Source of the DNA: Epiperipatus broadwayi
Taxonomy: Eukaryota; Onychophora; Udeonychophora; Euonychophora; Peripatidae
DNA: 64,000 nt
Direction of reading: 5' to 3'
Assembly (NCBI GenBank): GCA_028023455.1
Contig: JAQFVV010006730.1
Location: forward strand, 351,070 to 415,069
Both the position numbers and the translations under genes were made by a program. The notes beneath the pieces are model-generated. The model saw only the letters and a list, made by a program, of their open reading frames with translations, was not told where the DNA came from and made no database searches. Below are positions 12,601 to 22,435 of the stretch, piece after piece. The first letter of the stretch is position 1, and each line of letters starts with the position of its first letter.

Positions 12601-12903
12601 GAAATCAGTAGAGAGACCCTAGTGGAAAGAGCAAGGAATAACTTGCAAGGAATGGCTAAGAAACGGATTGCTAAAGGTCCAAAGAAACCCACTCAGTTCA
12701 AAGTAGGCGATCATGTCCTTGTTAAAACTCCTCATGTTAGCGACCCGCAGAAGCATACATTCAAAAAGTTCTATAATATATATGAAGGGCCATTCATGCT
12801 CAAGGAAAGAAAAGGGGAAAATGCATTTGTACTAGAATCGTCAGAAGGAGTAAAAGGCACATATAATGTACGTAGCCTAAAACCAATGGCACTCATGACC
12901 TAA
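9664..12903 (+). CDS. pol: Element 1 pol polyprotein: protease, RT, RNase H, integrase
   Basis: Uninterrupted frame, open from 9604; the first possible ATG is internal, so it is probably made as a Gag-Pol fusion. Residues are counted from 9664. Protease active site DTGS at 51-54. RT: FDL with Asp317, MPFGL, then YVDD at 379-382. RNase H acidic residues: Asp528, Glu568/570 and Asp595 (TDHRSL). Integrase: HHCC zinc site His751, His756, Cys786, Cys789; catalytic Asp818, Asp877 and Glu912, with 34 residues between the last two, one fewer than usual. C-terminal GPF at 1042-1044 followed by a YN...LKP end, the GPY/F module. No chromodomain is visible. All catalytic residues are present, so the enzyme set could be functional. 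It is the only complete pol in the window. Confidence 0.96.
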   Translation: MGNKDNILTMNLGWDTGDDLDSEPLPACYTLGGCPEIKLVILGIETKALVDTGSQVSIISEALYHKMLREDEEIPKFPMKQTAIILANGKKAKLFTQQVWLTLQIGSHSYEHAFLIMQGLIYEVILGSDFLNRHGSVIDFYNKHIRCQSGDEVLEGVIPFYQASIATIQEASTQQDVRHKLKGIESIDPDLGGKMFHLLCKFMEVFSRKPGIIKGYVHRIRLMNSEPYQCKIYPIPYQYRAEVNAQVRKMVEWNVIKKCPSAYNNPLVIVRKKDSTVRVCLDARFLNRLTIPERDVPPTIQELLIRFRGKTIFSTFDLTASYWQIYLHPEDQKYTAFRHEGHSYVFERMPFGLINSSAGLIRCLDRVLSEEVKNVITTYVDDIVIASSNAAEHLQHLNTFLTECKEKNIKINLSKSTIAVQEIPFLGHLVGVDGIKPNPDKISAIWNFPQPENKKQLRSFFGVCNFYHRFYKNFAYDTIYLSQLLRKDTRWKWTEQHSTEMNLIKTKFLEQIILGYPNFEATFYIQTDSSGYGLGVILFQLDQDHRPQVLCFLSRLLRGPELHYTTTEKEALAVVWAFQKLKQYLVGSHIVVITDHRSLEFLNRSYLNNERLIRWSLFLQQFNYQIQYCKGKENVVADILSRNPVRIQPQHVNLDQAYIAAITLVVDDSVEKELSQLPQLQSQDPKLQPIMAYLSKKIKGDAVNKMITNKSIIRYCIKQDLLHYQTVEHQETSWRIYIPTSIRGKLIYYVHCLYGHYGPRKVEYVIKRLFYWPNMYASILQRLKYCEICLKSKYTSRSYAGILQPIIPNEPNDLLAIDFYGPLPPYRRFKYILVTYDVFSKFVAAYPVYKANARGAIKNLESSQFTLVGKPRTILTDHATSFLSKEWNRWLQHQGIKHVLNSIRNPQSNPCERVMRELGRLLRVYLEGHHKSWVKQLGKVVGYINITQNESTKFAPTHLHYGKREPNLIKTPLPSIKEEEISRETLVERARNNLQGMAKKRIAKGPKKPTQFKVGDHVLVKTPHVSDPQKHTFKKFYNIYEGPFMLKERKGENAFVLESSEGVKGTYNVRSLKPMALMT

Positions 12904-12934
12904 GCAATTTTTTTATATTCAAAATTTTTTTTTT

Positions 12935-12952
12935 GTTTGGGGGTGAGGCAAA
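12935..12952 (+). promoter_or_regulatory. Element 1 polypurine tract
   Basis: GTTTGGGGGTGAGGCAAA lies directly before the TG of the 3' LTR, the position where plus-strand priming takes place. It is G-rich after a long T run and is the only purine block between the pol stop and the LTR. Confidence 0.75.
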
Positions 12953-15900
12953 TGTAGATATATATATAGTATTCAATTATTTAAAAAAAAATTTTTTTTT
13001 CTTTTATACATACAGAGATTTATATGTATAGATTTATTATTATGAATAAGCAGTTTTGTGATTTATTATATAATTTTTTTTTATTAAATAATATGTGTTA
13101 AATTTATTTAACTTTCATTTTGTTAAAATAGAGTAAATCAGAAAAGTGTAAAATAAGGCAATTAAGATTGTTAGATTAGGAGATAAAAAATGTACACGTG
13201 TGAAAGAATGAATACATCTGTACAAACACAAAGATGCTTTTACACGTATTCCTGATGGCTATAGATTCCAGGTTTGTTGTTATCTGTGTCTTAAGATTAT
13301 TTTTACAAAAGAGGTGCTTTGATGTAGATAACGATAGCGATCAATTTTAAGTCTTTATTGATTGTGACCGACGTCAAACTTGTGAAGCTTTGATTTTTTT
13401 TTTAAGATAAAGATTTCCAGATGTTTTTTTTTTCTTTGGTTGAAATTCGCGATATAAATGATTGAAACAATTTTTTTAATCAGTTAGTCTTAAAAATTTC
13501 TTTAGAGAGATGATGAGTTAGTCATTAATTTTTTTAGAGAGAGAGTCACTCAGATTATTATTATTATTTTGAGACTCAACTCAGTCGGTCCTTCCTTGTT
13601 ATTATTCTTAAGCAGAAATGTAAGCTCTGATTTTTTTTTTAAAAGAGAGTGAACGCTTTAATTTTTTTTTTCTCACTCTTTGAAAGTTGAAAAAAAAAGA
13701 GCAAATGAAATGTGCATTTATATAAAGCAATTTCCAGCAATATTAAAGAAGAGGAGAGAAATGGAACAAGATTGAATTTATTAGAAGTTAGTAATAATTA
13801 TATAAAAATGATATTAACATATTTGGTTATGCATAATACTATGCCTCTGCATTGCTAAACCATTTTTTTCTGCTTCCTGGTTAATACAGAATGAGTCAAA
13901 ATCGCTGATCTGTCTATGAAGTCATGTATCCAGTAATAACCAACAAAATGATAGATTTTGAAGCCAACCACACAAGCTATATGGAATGCTTTGTTTCTAG
14001 TTCCTGGCTTATTAAAAGCTCATTACCTTCGAATGAATGGAGAAGAGGAAATAGGAGGAAAAGAAAATTTATAACAGCCATGTAGAACCAAGTTTGAAGC
14101 CATAAATCAAATTTTTGTTGATTTACCTCAATCATCTAAAGTGTCAACAGCAATTATTTTTTTTAAAGGAGAGAGACAAGCAAATCCACCGGTACCTACT
14201 TATTCAAAGTACTTATAATAACTTTTTTTTAAATGGTAGAAGGAAGCCAATCAACAGTGAATAATAATGGAATTGAAGAAACAAGCAAGTCAATTGATTC
14301 AGCATTATCTTAAAAGTATCTGCAATAACTTTCTTTTTTGTTGTTGTTGTTGTTGGTGAGCAAAGAAAAGCAGTCTGAAAATTCAAACTCAGGACATTAA
14401 TAAGAAGTAAAAAGTAGACGGGTAAATATGAACTTTCTTTAACCGATTTTATTCTTTTACTTATTAAAAGTAAACCTTAATTTACTGGTCAAAGCAATTT
14501 TCTTTTTTGATACAGAAACATTAAAGACTTGTTTATCTATAGTTATTTGCAATATCTCACAACATAGCACAAACATAGTTTAAATCTTTAAACTTAAATT
14601 TTTCATTATTTTTTTTTTGTTTTTTTTTTTATTATATATTGTAATGTTGAAATGTTTTTTTTTTAATTGTTCTTCAGTTGTTAATGATAATGAGCAACCT
14701 ATAGATATATGCATTTATAATGTTTTTTATTTTTATTTTATCTTGTTGCATATTAAAAATTAATATATGTATTTTATTTTCTTTCGCTATAAGGTTGCAA
14801 AAGAAAAAGATATTTTTATATATGTAATTTATGGGTATACATTTTAAACATATATGTTAACATTACCGAATGCGTGAATGTGTAACTGCTTATCCAAACA
14901 CATCAAAGAATAGGTTATATATGATTAGTTTAAAATGGTAAATTGAAAAGTAGGGCATTACATTTGAATGGAAATGAAATAACATATACAAGTTTCACCT
15001 GAAATTTATTTTATGATATGATGAGTAAGAAAAGTCTTAAATAAGCATTTATAGAATATGTATTTTTTTTTTCTAATATTGATTTAAGTCAGCTTATTTT
15101 GAGATATCAAGAAAAATGACAAACCTATATATTAAGTTTATTTGCTTATACTTATATAAATTTTTATATTAATAAGCCATTTATTTAATTGTCGATTTGA
15201 CTTTAAAGAAGGAAAGAAAGAGTAGTAGTGTTAATAAAATATAATTATATATCTTAATTGGTTTCCGAGTTATTATTAAGAATATTGTGTTTTTTTTTGT
15301 CTTAATTCTATCATTTTAATTCATCATCATTGCTCGCAGTTATTAAGTATTACCATTCGTATATATTGAGCAATCACTTGCAAATATTAAGCGTCCGCAA
15401 AATAATAGGTAAACTAGAATGTTGATATTTAAGTATTTAAGGATTATGCTTGAGAATAACCAAATTTTGATAATTATAGTTCAACATAGAAAGCTAAAAT
15501 TGTGTTGTGTCCATGAATTTAGATCATCCTCATCAAAGATGGATATCATGTTATTAGTTAAAAATGTTTCAAATAATACTATATAAAAGTTATGATCGCC
15601 ATCAATCATCATTAATAAATTATAATCATTAAATTTAATGTTTAGCGTAATGAATATATTTTAGTAAATAGGGGTTTATAGAAAATTGAATATTATGCAA
15701 AGAGATTCATGATGATCAATCATCACCATTAGTATTATTAAATCCCAGTATGAAATAGGATAATTTTAATAGATGCCTATAAGTTTATAAAGATGAATTT
15801 ATTGTTGTGAGTTTATTGATAAGCCATGGCTGGTATCATCATCACTATTATAATCATTATTATGATATCACTATTATTATCATTATTATGATATTATTAT

Positions 15901-16847
15901 CATCATCATCATTATTACCTTTATTGTGATAAATAATCTAGTTAAATGGCCATCAATATCAATAATGGTCTTCACATGCTTGTTTGGAAGCCATTAATAG
16001 GATTATACATGTCTGTTCATCAATATACGCTAATGAGCTAGCAATGTCTATAAGAATCTTTGATCTATAGTATAAACTTTGGTAATATTGGGATCTTGTA
16101 ATTTTATCAATATAGATAAAATGTAAGAATGTCATTTTTGTTCAATAGTCATCCAAGTCATGTGTAATAAATATGTACTGAATGAGTTTGAACTCAAGTA
16201 CACTATAAATAGATACTTATCTAGATTGAAAACAATCTAGTGGCGCTCATGGGAAAACACATGTACTTAGCTAAACTGAATAAAGAGTGATATCATCCCT
16301 TTCCAACTTCATAATATTAGTTTTATAAAATATATTTTTTTATAAGTTGTCATGAATAGCACCTGTGTGTGCATATGACCATGAATGGTCTTATATATTT
16401 GGAAAGAAGAATAGGAAGGATTCTTTGTTAGAAGAACCTAGTATTGGAGATAAGCATAAGGCACTCCAGGAATCTCACAGTGGGTACTTTTATTCAGTTG
16501 CTATATTTAATATTATTTTTATTAGATGACAATGGCCAGTATGTTTTATTGTTCAAATGACTGCCCCAATATATAAATAAATACCAAGAATCTTTAATGC
16601 TGATATTTTCAAGTGGCACAGTGATTCTATAATTTCTTTATCTATGCTATGATGAATTAATATAGTTACAAATGGTACAGATTGGATAGGCATATATCTA
16701 ATAATTAATAATTTCCCCTATCTAAATATTTATTATGGTTACAAATGTGACATATTAAAATAGTTACAAATTATAGTTACAAATACATATCTTTTATATT
16801 AATTTAATAATTACAAATACATATTATATTAATTTATAAATATTGTT

Positions 16848-16850
<3 letters not shown>
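12953..16850 (+). repeat. Element 1 3' LTR (3898 bp)
   Basis: Direct copy of 2219-6117. Differences noticed include a short deletion near 13053 (GCAGTTTTGTG against GCAGTTCTTTTTTGTG), T-run lengths, one extra GTT repeat near 14340, and single substitutions such as CCCGTGTG to CCTGTGTG near 16363. It ends GTTACA at 16850 and runs straight into (AT)n. Confidence 0.95.
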
Positions 16851-16889
<39 letters not shown>

Positions 16890-17350
16890 AACCAAATTAA
16901 TTATGTGACTAAAATATATACATTGTACCTAAAAATGACTAATGTTTAATTTAAACATTGTAACTCAGATATTAATTCAAATAAGTTGTCCTTAAATCAT
17001 TGTTACTAAAAAACATTGTAGCCAAAATATTAATTATCTATCAAAAGAGCATTGTAACTTAAATTAATTTCTACTTAAGATTTTTAATTCAGTGTAACTA
17101 AAATATCATATCCACTTAATATTCTCACAATATATATAATGTCTGTGTCTTGAGAGAGAAAAATGATGATAAAATAGATATAAATCAACTCCAAGATTGC
17201 AAAATAATATCATAATAATAATGATTAAAAACTAGTCATTTCAGTTATCTGGTATCTGGCCTATTTCATCCCTACTTAGGCAGCCATTGTATTCTCAATA
17301 AACACGAAGGAACGCATTGTAACTTAAATAAACTATTAAGACATTATAAC
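16851..17350. repeat. (AT)n tract followed by CATTGTAAC-motif repeat
   Basis: 16851-16885 is (AT)n, the right side of the element 1 target. From 16886 the sequence starts TGTAACC and contains degenerate CATTGTAACT motifs every 35-60 bp (near 16920, 16954, 17000, 17015, 17049, 17090 and 17304). On the minus strand these read GTTACAATG, like the LTR ends of elements 1, 2 and 4. The stretch 16886-17131 starts TGTAAC, ends TCACA and abuts ATATATATAA, so it could be a short minus-strand LTR fragment. No pairing repeat is present in the window. Confidence 0.4.
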
Positions 17351-18020
17351 TTATGAAATAACATCAAGTGGGTGAGTACCTTCATAACCCAATGAAAATA
17401 CTTTCTCAATAAATCCAACAGTAAATTTTACCCACTTTTATTTTTTGGTTTTATATTAATTGAACATCTAAATGAATAATAAGGGAATATGGAGTGAATA
17501 TGGTCTAGCAGGGTGCCACTAGGCTATCTGAACCTAGACAAAGTTATATTCTATAACCTTTTCAAATGTACCAGGTTTAAACCCCTTTGGTACCTTATTT
17601 CTAACAAAATGTAGGATTTTTGATTTTAGACCCATATCACCTTATGCACTAATATTAAGATAACACAAAACATCCTTAAGCTATAGTGGTGTATATAAAA
17701 TGCACCAGACAGAAATTATCTTCTAGATTTTAATATTATAAGTGCATTTTAATACTGTCATAAGTTTTACTAGTTCGTATTACACTATTAACTTACAATG
17801 GCAATTCACTCATTCTTGAATGATGTGGACAATGGAATGGTGGTTATTATATTATCATGAAATCATTATCTATTTATGACCTTTAAACATTTATCTAGCT
17901 CATTAATTGAAAACGTGATGATGATGATGATGATGCTGGTACTTCCAACCACAGCTTTAGAACTAAGCCTAACATGAAATTTAGTTTTTAGAAATTCATA
18001 ACTATTTGGCTAATTTTAGC
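17351..18020. other. Non-coding AT-rich stretch with (TGA)n
   Basis: I see no gene. A (GAT)n run at about 17915-17935 resembles the tail of RTE-type LINEs, so a second LINE end may be buried here. GTACCA near 17568 and TGGTAC near 17589 form a small inverted repeat. Confidence 0.4.
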
Positions 18021-18712
18021 ATGTCTAAATTAGAACTTAAACAGTTAATATGTTTAATCGATTTGCTCAAAATATGAAAATAAAGATTGATTATGATGAA
18101 TTAGAAGAAGTTAACAGTTACAAATACCTTGGTCAGATTATTAATACAGATGGAAACATAATGGAAGAAATTAATCATAGAATTAAACTTGGTTGGAGTG
18201 CTTTTGGTAGAAATAACTTGATACTAAAAGGAAATATGCCTATGTGTTTGAAAAGAAAGGTTATTAACAAATGTGTTTTATCAGTTCTTACTTATGGATC
18301 TGAGACTTGGACACTTAATGGAAGAGCAATACAGAGACTTCAGACCACTCAAAGAAGTATGAAAAGATGCATGTTGGGAGTAAACAGAAGAGATCGAAAA
18401 TGCAATGTATGGGTAAGAGAACAAACAGGTGTTACTGACCTCATTGAAAAAAATAAAAGATTGAAGTGGAGTTGGGCTGGACATATTGCTAGAAGAGATG
18501 ATAATAGATGGACAATTGAAATTTTAAACTGGATTCCAAGAGATTGTAAAAGTCCCAGAAAAAGACCACATGTGAGATGGATGGATGAAATAAGAAAGTG
18601 TGCAGGGGTGATGTGGAGAAGAGAAGCTAAAGATCAGAAAAGATGGATTAAACTTGGAGAGACCTTCATCCTGCAGTGGATTGATAATGGTTGATGATGA
18701 TGATGATAAATG
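18021..18712 (+). pseudogene. 5'-truncated RTE-type LINE, C-terminal reverse transcriptase region
   Basis: The 214-residue frame at 18050-18694 carries the typical C-terminal part of RTE-like endonuclease/RT proteins: YKYLGQIINTDG near the start, VLTYGSETWTL in the middle, WAGHIARRDDNRW, then a KRPHVRW segment and a final ILQWIDNG. Catalytic RT motifs lie upstream and are missing. Homology seems to begin about 30 nt before the ATG in another frame (near 18021), so there is also a frameshift. The stop is followed by (TGA)n, the usual 3' end of this class. It is a dead 5'-truncated copy. Confidence 0.85.
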
Positions 18713-19640
18713 ATCACAACTAATACAGAATACATTTAATGAAAATATATGCCTCATTTAATAAAACAAATTAACATTTATTACTGCATTACTAACATAT
18801 ACATACAATTTAAATATAGAAATGAAAATTTATATGACTCATAGTTATAAGTTCTTATATTGAACTCACAAGATTAATATTAAATTCTTTCCCCTTTCCC
18901 AGTAATGACAATATTCAATGTTTATCATAATATAATGTATATCAGTTTGGATAACAAATTGCTAAAATTTTCCATCCACAAGAAAAATATTTCATATAAA
19001 AAATAAACATTCTTTGTGCACACATACTTTTATATCTTTATACATCTACTTAATATATAAAGTAGAATGATTAATTAGAAAAATTGTTAGTAAATTTGAA
19101 AAGAAAAAAGATTTCCAGGAACAAGTTTTGAATTAACTATCTCCCCCCTCTCTATGCTATTGAGATTGTTACTCTTTAAATAAAAAAAACATAATGTAAT
19201 AAATTTTAATGCTGTATGCCTATTATTCTCACATTCCTATGCAATTATATACATATGGCAAGTATTGTTTTATTACCATGTATGTGTGTCTTGATCCCCA
19301 TTATAACTAAAATATTATTTCAAAATAAATAATAATTCAAAAAAAATATTTTACATATTAACAAACATTTCATAAATTTAGATTAATATACAATTATACC
19401 CTTTAGAAAATAAAATTCATCAATAAGTGGGTATAATAATTTTAGCATACATAAAATCATTAATCAATCTCACAGCTATTATTACTGAAGAAATTCTTGG
19501 TTTAACTCGATTTTAGTTCTCAGAATTTAGACATAAAAGAGATAAAACTTTATTGCTAAAAATTTTACTAATAGTCTCTGATATCATAAAAGAAAAATAT
19601 ATAATGAAAATTCATATTATCAGTCCCTTTTATTTTGTTG
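18713..19640. other. No gene seen
   Basis: AT-rich DNA after the LINE tail, with many stops in all frames and no recognisable repeat partner in the window. Confidence 0.5.
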
Positions 19641-19678
19641 AGGCTTCCAAGAGTTCAAGTTAAGCTTATTAAATGTCT

Positions 19679-19945
19679 CTACATTTTGCAGAAAACACAT
19701 ACCAATCTGTACCACAAGTATATGACCAATTTCCAGGGTTCACTGGCAGTCTTTTTTTGCTTAACTTGAGGCTTGTAATTTTTTATGGTGATGATGATGT
19801 TATTTGCTTCAGTAGGTACCATTTGGCACTGGAACTGTTTCTTTTCCAGGTCAGCATAATTCTTCCAGTAGATGGAGAATATGTTCTTCTTATATTTATA
19901 ATTTTGCTGGGGTTTAAACTCAGTCACTGGAATCTGAATTTGCAT
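19679..19945 (-). CDS. Hypothetical short coding segment
   Basis: An 88-residue minus-strand frame with a hydrophilic, protein-like composition (FKPQQNYKYKKNIF, then IYWKNYADLEKKQFQCQMVP). This stretch is less AT-rich than its neighbours. I do not recognise the family. It could be a fragment of a transposable-element protein, a host exon or chance. No matching splice sites or second exon were found. The overlapping plus-strand frame is hydrophobic and less credible. Confidence 0.25.
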   Translation of the reverse strand: MQIQIPVTEFKPQQNYKYKKNIFSIYWKNYADLEKKQFQCQMVPTEANNIIITIKNYKPQVKQKKTASEPWKLVIYLWYRLVCVFCKM

Positions 19946-20079
19946 GGTTTAATATTTATCAGCAGATTATTTATTTTCATTCAGCTTTTAAATGCAGGTG
20001 AATGTTTTCTTTTATTTGAAATATGGATGATCAGTCAGTCATCTTCAATATTATTTCTCCCCAAACAATCATAAGGTGT

Positions 20080-21210
20080 AGAATACTTTTGATTCAGACT
20101 TCTTTTTTTTTATATATGATGTGTTGGCCAATGGCAGTCTGATAGACAGATGAAATATATATAGATTTTTAACCTGCCATTTCATTTATATCAATCTTCA
20201 AAAAAAATTATATTGAAAAAATGATTTCAAATTGATATCTTGCAGAATTTAAAGTTTGTCTTTTCTCCAGTTTCAATATTTAAAATCTCTTTTTCTAATT
20301 GACTTTCCAGGCTTTTTTATACATTTATTTTCTTATTTTTTCAGTCAACTCATCTAATTAGACTGACTATGTGATTTTTCTTTAACTGTTGGTAAAAAAA
20401 AATAATAAATTCACAATAACATGATTTCTGGACAAATTCTGCTTTGAAGGAAAATTATCTTAATGCTTCTTTTTCTCACCATACTAAAAAATTTTGCACC
20501 ACTATGAAATCTCTTTTCTTTGATGTGAAGATTTTCAGCTGGACTTCTGAGTTTTAAGATATACAGATACAAACAAGAAGTCTTTATAGCAAAAAAACCC
20601 TGAGTAAAAAAAAATAATTTAGCAGAATTGTCTCTTTTTTCCAATATGTGTAACTGTAAATTTGTTTATGCAATACATCTGCACACACTCTGTCCTTCAA
20701 GTCATTTATAAAAACTGGCCCATTATAATAATCTGAATGCTTCTTAGAAACTATACTTTTAATACCTAAAACTAAATTCTTAAAACTTTTAAACCCAAAT
20801 TATAACTATAGAAAACAAAATAGAAATAGAGAATAAAGTAGCAGAATTTAGCAAGTGTAGATTAATTTTGAAGAAAGTTAATATTTGAAATATAAAAATG
20901 AGAATCTAAATAGCTTGTTTACAGACAAAACTGCCTATATGTGTTATAACCTTACTTTTAAAAATAACTATTGAATAATTAAAAGGTATGTACTACTCTT
21001 TTACAGTTTTGTTAACACACAAACAACTAAAGAACATAACTGTTTTCTCCACTCTCTTTCTGTCTTAGGCTTTTGGGACTTGATCCTTAGGTTTTAAACT
21101 TGGGTGCCCTACAGCCTCCTTTCTTACATAAAAATGTGATGATTTTTGGTTCCTATTTCATTTCATGCACATGACTACAAATTTAGCCACTGGCTAAATT
21201 GAAATACGCA
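20080..21210. other. No gene seen
   Basis: AT-rich DNA. A minus-strand frame at 20411-20644 (77 codons) has no recognisable motif and I do not call it. Confidence 0.45.
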
Positions 21211-21214
21211 CAAC

Positions 21215-22435
21215 ATATATGTATATATATATCAACAGATGGCGTTCTACCAAAAATACCATCAAGCGTATGTTTACATAAACGTCAGAGCATGCATTCA
21301 CTATCTCTAACTTTAATTCTACTTTCAGATCATGATCTCAAGCTATTTGCTATCATCAGTGAAAGACAGGAATTTTAGAAACTAGATCTAAACACAAACT
21401 CTGAGCGTTTATGAAACAGTTTCTATTCAGCTTGCAAGCGTGAATCTTTTAGACACATAATGTCTTCAAACTCAGCATAGCAATCCAGATAGCTACATGG
21501 GTCTGATCTCAGTTCAGCATCACCACATAGTAGAAGCCTCTGCAATATATATCATTGCTAGAAAGACCTCAAAGGTACATTTATGAAAAACAAAAAACAA
21601 GTTAAAAACTTGCTAAAGCTTGTATTTATGTCAACAGATGGCGTTCTACCAAAAATACCATCAAGCATATGTTTACATAAACATCAGAGCATGCATTCAC
21701 TATCTCTAACTTTAATTCTTTCAGATTATGATTTCTGGCTTGCTATGCTGAGTTTGAAGACATTATGTGTCTAAAAGATTCACGCTTGCAAGCTGAATAG
21801 AAACTGTTTCATAAACGCTCAGAGTTTGTGTTTAGATCTAGTTTCTAAAATTTCTGTCTTTGACTGATGATAGCAAATAGCTTGAAATCATGATCTGAAA
21901 GTGGAATTAAAGTTAGAGATAGTGAATGCATGCTCTGACGTTTATGTAAACATATGCTTGACAGTATTTTTGGCAGAATGCCATCTGTTGACATAAATAC
22001 AAGCATTAGCAAGTTTTTAAATTGTTTTTCATAAATGTACCTTTGAGGTCTTTCTAGCAATGATATATATTGCAGAGGCTTCTACTATGTGGTGATGCTG
22101 AACTGAGATCAGATCCATGAAGCTATCTGGCTTGCTATGCTGAGTTTGAAGACATTATATGTCTAAAAGATTCATGCTTGCAAGCTGAATAGAAACTGTT
22201 TCATAAATGCTCAGAGTTTGTGTTTAGATCTAGTTTCTAAAATTCCTGTCTTTCACTGATGATAGCAAATAGCTTGAAATCATGATCTGAAAGTGGAATT
22301 AAAGTTAGAGATAGTGAATGCATGCTCTGACGTTTATGTAAACATATGCTTGATGGTATTTTTGGTAGAACGCCATCTGTTGACATAAATACAAGCATTA
22401 GCAAGTTTTTAACTTGTTTTTTGTTTTTCATATAT
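21215..22435. repeat. 400-bp unit in two direct and two inverted copies
   Basis: CAACAGATGGCGTTCTACC occurs at about 21232 and 21633, a spacing near 400 bp. Its reverse complement, ending CGCCATCTGTTG, occurs near 21980 and 22370, again near 400 bp apart. The first plus unit is almost complete, the second is cut short near 21735, and two minus units follow. Bounded by ATATATAT on both sides. The short frames in this interval are repeat translations, not genes. It behaves like a composite foldback or satellite-like element; no transposase is present. Confidence 0.8.

Larger units (their letters stand above)
2219..16850 (+). mobile_element. Element 1: Ty3/gypsy-type LTR retrotransposon with 3.9-kb LTRs
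   Basis: Two almost identical direct repeats (2219-6117 and 12953-16850), both TG...CA, enclose a tRNA-type primer-binding site, a structured leader, gag, pol and a polypurine tract. Domain order in pol is protease, RT, RNase H, integrase, which defines Ty3/gypsy-type elements. No envelope-like gene follows pol: only about 50 bases separate the pol stop from the 3' LTR. The element sits inside an (AT)n tract, with ATAT-type sequence directly outside both ends, as expected for a 4-6 bp duplication of an AT target. LTR differences are mostly homopolymer lengths and a few substitutions, so insertion was recent. Confidence 0.93.

Noticed and set aside
12904-12952. An envelope gene after pol in element 1
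   Set aside because: Only about 50 bases separate the pol stop from the 3' LTR, and the LTR itself has no long ORF.
19673-20074. 133-codon hydrophobic plus-strand ORF
   Set aside because: Overlaps a more protein-like minus-strand frame; its hydrophobicity is what T-rich DNA gives by chance.
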